Source: Pseudoxanthomonas sp. X-1 | Lineage (GTDB): Bacteria; Pseudomonadota; Gammaproteobacteria; Xanthomonadales; Xanthomonadaceae | Assembly (NCBI RefSeq): GCF_020042665.1 | Contig: NZ_CP083376.1 | Coordinates: forward strand, 1,896,001-1,960,000 | Direction of reading: 5' to 3' | DNA length: 64,000 nt | In this document: positions 40,966 to 51,226 of the stretch, in pieces | Numbering within the stretch: position 1 is the stretch's first letter | Layout of the letters: each line of letters opens with the position of its first letter | Position numbers and translations under genes: made by a program | The notes under the pieces: model-generated | What the model was told of the DNA's origin: nothing | The model's input: only the letters and a program-made list of their open reading frames with translations | Databases searched by the model: none

Positions 40966-41838
40966 ATGCTGATCGAACTGAACGACCTGCTTGAGAAGAC
41001 GGGTATCTCGCCGGCCGCGGTGATGGTGATGCGGCATCGCCCAACCGAACCGGAGTTGCGAGCCGTGCTTCCCTGGCTGGCAAGCGAGCAACACGAGCTC
41101 TACAACGCTTATCAGTCAAATCACGGCGAGGTGGTTGAGAAGGCGTTGACGAAGGCGCGCTACCTTGCATCCTTCATTGGGCGCGCGCCGGGGCGCGCCG
41201 TGTTTGTTGGCCTCTACGAGGTCGTAGGATTCTCGACAGTGACATCGGCTGAGTTCTGGTCGCTACCGGGTAACGCGCGATTGCGTGAGTTCGGAACCCG
41301 TGGACCCAAGAACGGGCGGGATTCGCTGGTGTTTGATCTCCGCTGCACCGAGCATATGGCGGAATGGAAAGGGAAGTTGATTCTTGAGTGGACCGGTATT
41401 GAGCGGTCGTGGTGGCGTTGGGCTGCAAGGAATCGCCTGCCCGTAGCCGCGATTTATGAAGAGAGCTTGCTGGTAAGAGCGATGCCGGGGTGGCAGGAAC
41501 TAGCATTGGATTGGAAGCAGCTACAGTTGCTGCCGATGAGCTGGCGTCAAGCGTTGGCGCAGTGGCGGGGGATCTACTACATCTTTGATCGCTCGGCTTG
41601 CCTGGGCTACGTGGGGTCAGCGTACGGGAGCGACAACATTCTGGGGCGTTGGCTCAACTATGCTGCGACAGGCGATGGTGGTAACCGCTTGCTGCGCGGA
41701 CGTGATCCAAACAATTTTGCCTTCAGTATCCTGCAGCGTGTTTCTCCTGACCTTCCCGCCGACGACGTCGTGGTACTTGAAGGGACTTGGAAGAAACGCC
41801 TGCATGCACGAACGCCATACGGCCTCAATGCTAATTGA
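40966..41838 (+). CDS. GIY-YIG nuclease family protein
   Basis: A 290-residue protein with an unassigned N-terminal part (about 1-195) and a C-terminal GIY-YIG domain. RGIYYIFDRSACLGYVGSAYGSDNILGRWLNYAATGD (from about residue 201) shows the GIYYI...GYVGSA strand pair and the catalytic Arg in GRW. Later residues FAFSILQRVSPDLPADDVVVLEGTWKKRL supply the Glu of the metal site in VLEGTWKK. The gene is GC-poorer than neighbours and lies 178 nt past the HNH gene, in the same direction, so it may be a separate transcript of the island. No known partner is visible. Confidence 0.78.
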   Translation: MLIELNDLLEKTGISPAAVMVMRHRPTEPELRAVLPWLASEQHELYNAYQSNHGEVVEKALTKARYLASFIGRAPGRAVFVGLYEVVGFSTVTSAEFWSLPGNARLREFGTRGPKNGRDSLVFDLRCTEHMAEWKGKLILEWTGIERSWWRWAARNRLPVAAIYEESLLVRAMPGWQELALDWKQLQLLPMSWRQALAQWRGIYYIFDRSACLGYVGSAYGSDNILGRWLNYAATGDGGNRLLRGRDPNNFAFSILQRVSPDLPADDVVVLEGTWKKRLHARTPYGLNAN

Positions 41839-41968
41839 CGTGGTCTCCGGGGAGGGTGTGCTCTGTGCCTAAAGGATCACGGATCCCTCGCATTCGGTGA
41901 TGCTTGACTCGCGTCCTAGCTAGTAGCACGATCACCCCACGGAGCCTCGAAACTCCCCGAACAGCGGT

Positions 41969-41999
41969 ACCCACCTCCGAAAAACCGGTGGGTTTTTTG
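41969..41999 (+). terminator. hairpin with T-tract at the right edge of the island
   Basis: ACCCACC/GGTGGGT stem (7 bp) around an 11-nt loop, then TTTTTG. It stands at the front of a 331-bp gap that holds the structured leader described next and no protein gene. It may end a transcript from the left or belong to the leader. Confidence 0.6.
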
Positions 42000-42000
42000 T

Positions 42001-42157
42001 GCCTGCATGTTTTTGCAGGCGCAACCGACGCGATGCCTGCGTCGGGAGGGCGGTGAATACAACACCCGCAAGGGGAATAAGCCCGCCGGCTGTTCGCGGT
42101 TTCGAGCCTCCCGACTTCCCGTCCGCCGTTCTCGGTTGGCGGTTCCCTTCATGGAAC
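42001..42157 (+). ncRNA. structured RNA upstream of the XAC0095-like gene (possibly C4-antisense-like)
   Basis: A series of hairpins: GCCTGCA/TGCAGGC (42001-42020); CCGACGC/GCGTCGG (42025-42045); a long-range stem GTCGGGAGG (42041-42049) with CCTCCCGAC (42107-42115) closing a multiloop of about 57 nt; CCGCC/GGCGG (42123-42142); and GTTCC/GGAAC (42142-42157) just before the ribosome site GAGGAGG at 42158. The second hairpin and the long-range stem overlap at 42041-42045 and cannot form together, which would allow a switch. The arrangement recalls the C4 antisense RNA family; that assignment is from memory and unverified. Confidence 0.5.
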
Positions 42158-42169
42158 GAGGAGGCACCG

Positions 42170-42769
42170 ATGTCGTACGCGCAGTTGGACGATGAAGACG
42201 GCCCCGGCTATTTCCTGCCGGTGGAGGGCCAAGTGCGGTTGGCGCGCCTGAGCGATCACGTCAGGTTTCTGGCGCGGCTGCTGGCGCCGCGCACGCAGGC
42301 GGAGGAGGACGCGGCCGGGCGTGGGATGCGCATGGGCGAGGTGGCGTTCTGCCTGGAGCTGTTGGCCGATCAGGTGGGGCAGGTGCTGGAGGTGTTGTCG
42401 TGGCCGGCGCAGCGCCCTGGGGATGTGGCTGATGGCCTGCCCGATCTCGATGGTGACGGAGCGACGGACGTAGAAGGCGCTGCCTTTCGCGTCACGCTGG
42501 CGCAGATCGACCGGCTCAATCTGCTGGTCGAGACTGCCTCGGCGCATGCGAGGGTGGTAGCGGTTGGCGATGCGAGCGGGCGGGCAGGGCGTGCGTTGCC
42601 TGAGGTGGGCGAGACGCTTTGCGCGGCGGTCGATGAGGTGCGTGCGTTGCTGGGGCAGGTCGAGCGTCAGCCGCTGCGTGCCGCGTCGTCGGCTCGGGTG
42701 CGCGAAGAACAGGCGGTCTATAGGGTGAGGCCGGTGGCACAGGCTGACGAACGCGGGCGGATGCACTGA
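42170..42769 (+). CDS. XAC0095-like domain protein
   Basis: A 199-residue protein of a Xanthomonadaceae-typical family of unknown function. YFLPVEGQVRLARLSDHVRFLARLLAPRTQAEEDAAGRGMRMGEVAFCLELLADQVGQVLEVLSW (about residues 14-78) is the XAC0095-like core: all helical, with the conserved YFLP start and ELAFCLELL-type helix. The remainder is another helical region with a repeated hydrophobic pattern and a basic tail. ATG at 42170 sits 5 nt after a strong GAGGAGG. It follows the structured leader, which probably controls it. Confidence 0.75.
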   Translation: MSYAQLDDEDGPGYFLPVEGQVRLARLSDHVRFLARLLAPRTQAEEDAAGRGMRMGEVAFCLELLADQVGQVLEVLSWPAQRPGDVADGLPDLDGDGATDVEGAAFRVTLAQIDRLNLLVETASAHARVVAVGDASGRAGRALPEVGETLCAAVDEVRALLGQVERQPLRAASSARVREEQAVYRVRPVAQADERGRMH

Positions 42770-42832
42770 GCTTCAAGGGGAATCGGGCAGGGCAGCAAGG
42801 CTCCGCTTTGATTGGGGTCGGTTGGAAAAGTC

Positions 42833-42862
42833 CCTGGATCCGCGCTTTCGCGGGGATGACGA
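42833..42862. repeat. REP-like palindrome (CCCGC/GCGGG family), copy 6
   Basis: CTGGATCCGCG and CGCGGGGATGACGAC-like arms around CTTT; the left arm has a C-to-G change, so the stem is weaker than in copies 3 and 5. It opens the 405-bp gap before the aminopeptidase. Confidence 0.6.
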
Positions 42863-42974
42863 CGTGGGGGTTTGGGGAGGTGGCCATAGATGGCCCGAAG
42901 TGGGCCGAGATGGGCGCCTTGCATTGTGCTGTTTGACAGACAACGTCATGCAAAACAACGGGTTATGGTCAATG

Positions 42975-42996
42975 TTCCGTATTCCGGAATATGGAA
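42975..42996. promoter_or_regulatory. 22-bp palindrome upstream of the M1 aminopeptidase gene
   Basis: TTCCGTATTCC and GGAATATGGAA are complementary with one mismatched position pair, centred on the Tth111-like CCGG core. AT-rich in this setting, it lies 179 nt before the aminopeptidase ATG. It may be an operator of an unknown regulator. No gene was seen in the rest of the gap. Confidence 0.45.
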
Positions 42997-43174
42997 TGCG
43001 CCGCTCGCCTGATCCGATGGCCGAGCGCCTTCGCGACACGCGGTAGCGCGGTCTTCACGCTTGAGGGGCTACCTGACAAAACCGACATGACTTTCGGGGG
43101 GCGCCCGGTCCGGTGGGGGAGAGGATCATCGGCGGATTCGGCGCGGGGACGCGCCAGCTACCTGAGGAATCCGC

Positions 43175-45847
<2,673 letters not shown>

Positions 45848-45871
45848 GCGTCGCCTGAGGCATGCAAGAAG

Positions 45872-45902
45872 AAAGAAGCCCCGCAATGCGGGGCTTCTTT
45901 TT
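45872..45902 (+). terminator. intrinsic terminator after the aminopeptidase gene
   Basis: A perfect 13-bp stem AAAGAAGCCCCGC/GCGGGGCTTCTTT with loop AAT and extra T, 25 nt past the stop. Confidence 0.9.
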
Positions 45903-46086
45903 GTGGCGGCACCAAGTCCTTGGCGCGACGAAGGCTCGCGGACCGAGGTGCTGTGTTGCCGGATCGGCAAGATGGCGCCGGGTGGGGAGGCGGGCCGCGC
46001 TGGCTTCGCCCTGTTGGCGGCTGATTTACGCGCCATGGGAATCCCCGCCGGGTTAGCCTTGCGGCCTCGGCCGAGGAGGGCAGGGC

Positions 46087-47226
46087 ATGATCCGGTTCGG
46101 AATGTGGAGCACGATCCTCGCGCTGACGAGCCTGCACGGGCTCGTGGTCGCGGTGCTGCTCACCCGGGTAAAGGCCAACCGCCAGGCCAACCGGATGCTG
46201 GCGGCGCTGATCGTCGTGATGGTCCTGGCGATGACGCCCTACACGCTGGGCTATGCCGGATGCTACGACGCCTGGCCGTGGCTGACCTTTGCGCCGTTCT
46301 TCTGGCAGTTGGCCCTGGGGCCCTTGCTCTGGCTCTATGTGGTGACGACGGCCACGGCGACGCTGCCGCCACGATGGCGGTGGCATCTGCTGCCCGCCGC
46401 GCTGCAGGGGCTGTACTACCTGGTGCTGTTCCTGCAGCCGCTGGACGTCAAGCACGCCTGGTATCTGGGCCCGCATGCCGCGGTGGTGGCGCCGCTGCAA
46501 TGGACGCTGGTGGGCCTGTCGGTCACCGCGTACTGGACCGCCGCGGGGCGTGTCTTTCTGCGTTGGCAGCGCTGGTTGAAGGCGCACAGCGCGGCGGCGG
46601 AGGAGTACCGGCTGACATGGTTGCGCCGCTTTCTCTGCCTGACCGGCACGGTGATCGTCATCGGCATGGCCTTCGCGCTGTGGGACATCGCGGTGCGCCC
46701 GGTCTCGTACTTCGACGCATTCGGGCTCTATCTCAGCTTCGCCGCGCTGGTCTATGCCCTGGGCGTGGAAGGCTGGCGGCACGCGGGCGCCTCGCCACCC
46801 CGGATGCAGGACACCCCGGCGCCGGCCCCGCCGCCACCGTTGGTGGATTGGAGCGTCAGGGCACGGGCCTGGGCGGCGACCATCGAGCGCGAGGGCTGGT
46901 ACCGCGAACCCGAGCTGACGCTCGCCACCGTCGCGCGGCGGCTGGGCACCAACACGGCCTACCTGTCGCGCGGGCTAAACGAGGGGCTCGGCGCCGGCTT
47001 CAGTCACGTCATCAACCGGATGCGGGTGGATGCCGCCTGTGTCGCGCTGGCCCGGGGCGGCGCGGTCCTGGGCACCGGCCTGGACGTGGGCTTCGGTTCG
47101 AAGGCGACATTCAACCGGGTGTTCCGCCAGCTGACCGGCTGCACGCCGTCCGCGTACCGCGCGCGGGCGGGAGAAGGTCTCATCGCTGAAATATCGACGG
47201 CGCATCGCGAACCTGGGACGCCCTGA
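46087..47226 (+). CDS. membrane-bound AraC-family transcriptional regulator
   Basis: A 379-residue protein with about seven transmembrane helices in the first 235 residues (SLHGLVVAVLLTRV, LIVVMVLAMTPYTLGYAG, FWQLALGPLLWLYVVTT, GLYYLVLFLQP and others), then a Pro-rich linker (PAPAPPPPL). A C-terminal AraC HTH domain follows, with LTLATVARRLGTNTAYLSRGLNEGLGAGFSHVINRMRVDAACVAL and DVGFGSKATFNRVFRQLTGCTPSAYR. Such proteins couple a membrane sensor to transcription. The S41 peptidase gene starts 46 nt downstream on the same strand and is a plausible target or partner. Confidence 0.85.
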   Translation: MIRFGMWSTILALTSLHGLVVAVLLTRVKANRQANRMLAALIVVMVLAMTPYTLGYAGCYDAWPWLTFAPFFWQLALGPLLWLYVVTTATATLPPRWRWHLLPAALQGLYYLVLFLQPLDVKHAWYLGPHAAVVAPLQWTLVGLSVTAYWTAAGRVFLRWQRWLKAHSAAAEEYRLTWLRRFLCLTGTVIVIGMAFALWDIAVRPVSYFDAFGLYLSFAALVYALGVEGWRHAGASPPRMQDTPAPAPPPPLVDWSVRARAWAATIEREGWYREPELTLATVARRLGTNTAYLSRGLNEGLGAGFSHVINRMRVDAACVALARGGAVLGTGLDVGFGSKATFNRVFRQLTGCTPSAYRARAGEGLIAEISTAHREPGTP

Positions 47227-47272
47227 CGGGTCAGGTGCGCCAGGCTCGGCGCACCTACAGGAGATTTCGCCC

Positions 47273-48754
47273 ATGCCGCTTCGCCTCATCGCACTGTTGT
47301 GCCTGCTCGCCAGCCCCTTCGCAGGGGCGTCGTCGCCCGCGGTACCGCCTGCGTCCATGCCCGACCGCGCCGGACTCCTGGCCGACGCCCGGCTGCTGGA
47401 GACCGTGTACGAGCAGTTGCACCCGGGCCTGTATCGCTACAACACCCCGGCGCAGATGCGCGGACGCTTCGCGCAACTGCGCCGGGACCTGGAGCGCGCG
47501 CCCTCGCTGCCGGCCGCGTATCTGGCCTTCGCCCGGCTCACCGCCGCCATCCGCTGCGGCCACACCTACCCGAACTTCTGGAACCAGTCCCCCGACGTCG
47601 CCGCGGTGGTGTTCGGCGGCGCCAACCGGGTGCCGTTCCACTTCCGCTGGCTGGACGGCCAGATGATCGTCGCCGACGACGCGATGCCCGGGCTCCCACG
47701 CGGCACGCGGGTCCTGGCCATCGATGGGGTGGAGGCGGCCCGGATCCTGGCTGCCCTCATGCCGCTGGTGCCCGCCGACGGGAGCAATGACGCCAAGCGC
47801 GTCGACGAGCTCGACGTGCTCGGTCGCGACCGGTACGAGGCCTTCGATGTGTTCTATCCGCTGGTCTTTCCGGTGCATGACGGTGAGTTACGGCTTCGCG
47901 TGCAGCGCCCGGCATCGGCGACACCGGACGAGGTGACGGTGAAAGCGCTGACGGATGCCGACCGGGCGCGGGCGCGGCCGCCGCGCGATCGCGACGATGC
48001 GGGCTGGATCCTGAGCTTTCCCGCCGCCGGGCAGGCCTTGCTCACGATGCCGAGCTGGGTCCGCTACGAAAGCCAGCGCGACTGGCACGCTGACCTGGAC
48101 AAGGTCTTCGCCGAGCTCAATGCCCGGGGTGTGCGCCTGGTGGTGATCGACCTTCGCGACAACGGCGGTGGCTCCAATGTCGGCGACGATCTGCTGGCGC
48201 ACCTGACCCGCACGCCGCTCGTCTTCACGGGGTACCGGGAGCTGCTCCGCTACCGGCGCGTGCCGGAGGCCATCCGACCGTACCTGCATACCTGGGACCG
48301 CGGGTTCTTCGACTGGGGCGACCAGGCCCGCGACTTCGACGGCAGGTTCTATAGGCGGATTCGCGCCGAAGACGCGGTCGACGACCGCATCATGCCGCGC
48401 GCACCGTTCTTCGCCGGACAGGTGAAGGTGCTGGTGGGGCCGACCAATAGTTCGGCCACCTTCGAGTTCGCCACGCGGGTGAAGGCCAGTGGCGTGGCCA
48501 CGCTCGTGGGCCGCACGACCGGTGGCAACCGGCGGGGTATCAACGGCGGGGCGTTCTTCTTCCTGCGCTTGCCGCACTCGGGGATCGAGCTCGACGTGCC
48601 GCTGGTTGGGCAGTTCCCTGTGACGCCTCAGCCGGATGCGGGCGTGGTGCCGGACGTCCCGGTGCGATGGACGATCGCGGATATCGTGGCGGGGCGTGAC
48701 CCGGACAAGGAGGCCGCGTTCGGCGCGACGCCTGCCGGCCAAGCCACGCCGTAG
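47273..48754 (+). CDS. secreted S41 family peptidase
   Basis: A tail-specific-protease-family enzyme of 493 residues. Signal peptide (about residues 1-20, LIALLCLLASPFAGA), then a helical N-terminal region, a PDZ-like section (around RGTRVLAIDGVEAARIL, 140-160) and the S41 domain with VVIDLRDNGGGSNVG near 295-310. The probable nucleophile Ser394 lies in NSSATFEFATR. The catalytic lysine usual downstream is less clear: the sequence continues VKASGVATLVGRTTGGNRRGINGG. Operon with the upstream regulator gene is likely. Confidence 0.83.
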   Translation: MPLRLIALLCLLASPFAGASSPAVPPASMPDRAGLLADARLLETVYEQLHPGLYRYNTPAQMRGRFAQLRRDLERAPSLPAAYLAFARLTAAIRCGHTYPNFWNQSPDVAAVVFGGANRVPFHFRWLDGQMIVADDAMPGLPRGTRVLAIDGVEAARILAALMPLVPADGSNDAKRVDELDVLGRDRYEAFDVFYPLVFPVHDGELRLRVQRPASATPDEVTVKALTDADRARARPPRDRDDAGWILSFPAAGQALLTMPSWVRYESQRDWHADLDKVFAELNARGVRLVVIDLRDNGGGSNVGDDLLAHLTRTPLVFTGYRELLRYRRVPEAIRPYLHTWDRGFFDWGDQARDFDGRFYRRIRAEDAVDDRIMPRAPFFAGQVKVLVGPTNSSATFEFATRVKASGVATLVGRTTGGNRRGINGGAFFFLRLPHSGIELDVPLVGQFPVTPQPDAGVVPDVPVRWTIADIVAGRDPDKEAAFGATPAGQATP

Positions 48755-48859
48755 TTTCGCCTTCCGCGCGGCTCGCCAGTGTCCATCGCCTACGGGACAG
48801 ATCGCGGCCCGTCACTGATCGCGGTCTGCGCGAGGCAGGGGTTCGAATGACCCCTCAAT

Positions 48860-49007
48860 CCGAAGCCATGTGAGCTGAGGCGCGAGGCAGCGGGCCGGCG
48901 GGCGGTGGCCGCGATGAGCGAGGCAGAACGGAGCGCCCGAGTCAGGGCAGGATGCCCTGACTGAGGGAAAAGCGGCCACCGCCCGCCGGACCGCTGCCCC
49001 ACCGAAG
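48860..49007. repeat. MITE-like element, copy A
   Basis: About 148 bp bordered by CCGAAG at both ends and holding an internal inverted repeat (GGCGGGCGGTGGCC at 48897-48910 against GGCCACCGCCCGCC at 48974-48987). The reverse complement matches 57550-57699 over most of its length. It fills most of the 339-bp gap between the S41 gene and the BON gene; no protein gene is visible there. Confidence 0.75.
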
Positions 49008-49093
49008 TGCCAGCTCTCAGACGCAGTAACCACTGAATCGGGCGAAGATCACTTTTCCTAGTGTGTCCGGATCCAGAGGTGTGTCCCGATCTG

Positions 49094-49420
49094 TCACCCA
49101 TCCTCACGCAGATCAGCCTCCGCCGCCGATCCCGGACCCCCCTCATGGTCCCCATCCCGCACCGCCTGACCGGGCGGTCCAAAGGAGGCGCTGCCGTCGT
49201 CGTAGCGGATCAGGTCGCTCACGCCGACCACGCCTTCGATCTGGCGCACACAGGCCACGGCGCGCTGCTTCATGTCGCGCTCGGGCACGTTGCCGGTCAG
49301 CGTGACCTGGCCATCCTGGACCTCGGCCAGGATCTCGCCGGCCTCGATGTCCGGCTGCTGCGCCAGGGTGCGGACCACATCGTCGCCGATCAGCTGGTCG
49401 GAACGGGCAGGGGTGTTCAT
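49094..49420 (-). CDS. BON domain protein
   Basis: A 108-residue protein with one BON domain: DDVVRTLAQQPDIEAGEILAEVQDGQVTLTGNVPERDMKQRAVACVRQIEGVVGVSDLI (about residues 14-72) has the central VTLTGxVP and the VxGVxxVxD patterns. BON domains bind lipids or anchor to the envelope, but no signal peptide is seen here, so it is probably cytoplasmic. The last 35 residues are Gly/Asp-rich and look disordered. Start ATG at 49420 (MNTPARSDQ); divergent from the GH30 gene. Confidence 0.85.
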   Translation of the reverse strand: MNTPARSDQLIGDDVVRTLAQQPDIEAGEILAEVQDGQVTLTGNVPERDMKQRAVACVRQIEGVVGVSDLIRYDDGSASFGPPGQAVRDGDHEGGPGSAAEADLREDG

Positions 49421-49555
49421 GGTGAAACTCCTCGGCAGGGTGAGGCGATGCTGCGCCCGCGCAAGTGAGCGCACCGCCAAGAGCGGGCGCGATGAAGGGT
49501 GCGCCCGCCGGGACGCGTATGCTTGCCGGGATTTCGATTCGCCTGGGAGGGCACG

Positions 49556-51013
49556 ATGAAACAGACGATGCGGGTGTCGCTGATGGGCGCGCTGCTGGCG
49601 GCGGCCAGTGCGCAGGGGGCGGAGGTCACGAGCGCGGCCTACACGCCGAGCGGCGGCGCGGTGACGGTCTACACCTCGGCCTCGGGCGCGCCCGCGCAGA
49701 TGGCGCGCAGCGAGGTGGCTGCCCTGCAGCCCGGCCACGCCCTCAACGAGCGCGAGAACTCGATCTTCGTCGACCCGACCCGGCGCTTCCAGACCGTGCT
49801 CGGCGTGGGCGGCGCGATCACCGATGCGGCCGCCGAGACCTACGCCAAGCTGAGCAAGGCCAAGCAGGCCGAATTCATGAAGGCCTACTACGACCCGAAT
49901 GAAGGCATCGGCTACAGCTGGGCCCGCACCACCATCCACAGCTCGGACTTCTCCAGCGCCAGCTACACCTACATCAAGGACGGCGACAAGGACCTCAAGA
50001 CCTTCTCCATCGCGCACGACCGCAAGTACCGCATCCCGATGATCAAGCAGGCGATCGCCGCGGCCGGCGGCACGCTGCCGATGTTCGCCAGCCCCTGGAG
50101 CGCGCCGGCCTTCATGAAGGACAACAAGAGCATGCTCAAGGGCGGCCACCTGCTGCCCGAGTATGCCGATGCCTGGGCCAACTACTACACGAAGTTCATC
50201 GCGGCCTACGAGAAGGAAGGCATCCCGATCTGGGGCATCAGCGTCCAGAACGAGCCGATGGCGGTCCAGATCTGGGAATCGATGCAGTTCTCGGCTGAGC
50301 AGGAGCGCGATTTCCTCAAGAACCACCTCGGCCCGACCATGGCCAAGGCGGGCTACGGCGACAAGAAGATCATCGTGTGGGACCACAACCGCGACATGAT
50401 GGTCCACCGCGCCAACGTCCTGTTCGACGACCCGGAGGCGGCCAAGTACGCCTGGGGCATGGGCTTCCACTGGTACGAGACCTGGGCCGGGTTCGACCCG
50501 ATGTACGACAACGTGGCCGCCGTCTCGCGCGCCTACCCGGACAAGCCGCTGCTGCTGACCGAGGCCTCGATCGAGAAGTTCGACTTTGACCGCATCCAGG
50601 ACTGGGCCCACGGCGAGCGCTACGGCGCCTCCATGATCCACGACTTCAACGGCGGCGCGGTGGCCTGGACCGACTGGAACATCCTGCTGGACGAGCACGG
50701 CGGCCCCAACCATGTGGGCAACTACTGCTTCGCCCCGCTGCAGGCCGATACGCGCACCGGCGAGCTGATCTACACCCCGCCGTACTGGTACATCGGCCAC
50801 TTCTCCAAGTTCATCCGCCCGCAGGCCCAGCGCGTGAGCGCCGCCAGCAGCCGCAGCAACCTGACGACCACCGCCTTCCTCAATGCCGACAACAAGCTGG
50901 CGACGGTGGTGATGAACGCCAGCGACCAGGCGATCACCTACAACTTCTATGTGGGTCAGGCCTCCACCCAGGTGGAAATCCCCGCGCACGCGATCCAGAC
51001 GCTGGTGTACTGA
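49556..51013 (+). CDS. glycoside hydrolase family 30 enzyme, secreted
   Basis: A 485-residue glucosylceramidase/beta-glycanase-type TIM barrel with an attached beta-sandwich. Signal peptide about residues 1-21 (VSLMGALLAAASAQGA). The family motifs are QTVLGVGGAITDAAAETY, IGYSWARTTIHSSDFS, LPMFASPWSAPAFMKDN, the acid/base Glu233 in ISVQNEP, and the nucleophile Glu336 in LLLTEASIE; DFNGGAVAWTDWNILLDEHGGPNHVGNYC follows. Similarity is to subfamily 1 (beta-glucosidase/glucosylceramidase-like). The closing beta domain ends IPAHAIQTLVY. GGGAGG ribosome site before the ATG. The exact substrate is not decided by the sequence. Confidence 0.92.
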   Translation: MKQTMRVSLMGALLAAASAQGAEVTSAAYTPSGGAVTVYTSASGAPAQMARSEVAALQPGHALNERENSIFVDPTRRFQTVLGVGGAITDAAAETYAKLSKAKQAEFMKAYYDPNEGIGYSWARTTIHSSDFSSASYTYIKDGDKDLKTFSIAHDRKYRIPMIKQAIAAAGGTLPMFASPWSAPAFMKDNKSMLKGGHLLPEYADAWANYYTKFIAAYEKEGIPIWGISVQNEPMAVQIWESMQFSAEQERDFLKNHLGPTMAKAGYGDKKIIVWDHNRDMMVHRANVLFDDPEAAKYAWGMGFHWYETWAGFDPMYDNVAAVSRAYPDKPLLLTEASIEKFDFDRIQDWAHGERYGASMIHDFNGGAVAWTDWNILLDEHGGPNHVGNYCFAPLQADTRTGELIYTPPYWYIGHFSKFIRPQAQRVSAASSRSNLTTTAFLNADNKLATVVMNASDQAITYNFYVGQASTQVEIPAHAIQTLVY

Positions 51014-51035
51014 GTTCGCGCGCGCCGGCGCTGCT

Positions 51036-51067
51036 GGGACGCCCCGCGATGGCGGGGCGTCCCTTTT
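51036..51067 (+). terminator. intrinsic terminator after the GH30 gene
   Basis: A perfect 12-bp stem GGGACGCCCCGC/GCGGGGCGTCCC with loop GATG, then TTTT. Confidence 0.9.
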
Positions 51068-51226
51068 GTGCGGATGGCCGAGCGCGTGGTGGGAGTCTGC
51101 ATGCGCGGGTGAGGCGATGGAGACGACCGTCCAGGTCCGCCCAGGCAGGCCCATCGCCCACCGCGCCAAGATGGTAAAAAAGCAGCTTGCGCGCCGGTGG
51201 GCGCTGCCTGGACACCAAGCACTCAG

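Noticed and set aside
29687..42169. Looked for integrase, transposase, tRNA or flanking direct repeats that would make the defence island a mobile element.
   Set aside because: None was recognised, so I describe it as an accessory island without a mechanism of transfer.
48835..48860. A GGTTCGAAT box resembling a tRNA T-loop.
   Set aside because: No acceptor, D or anticodon arms are found upstream, so it is not a tRNA.
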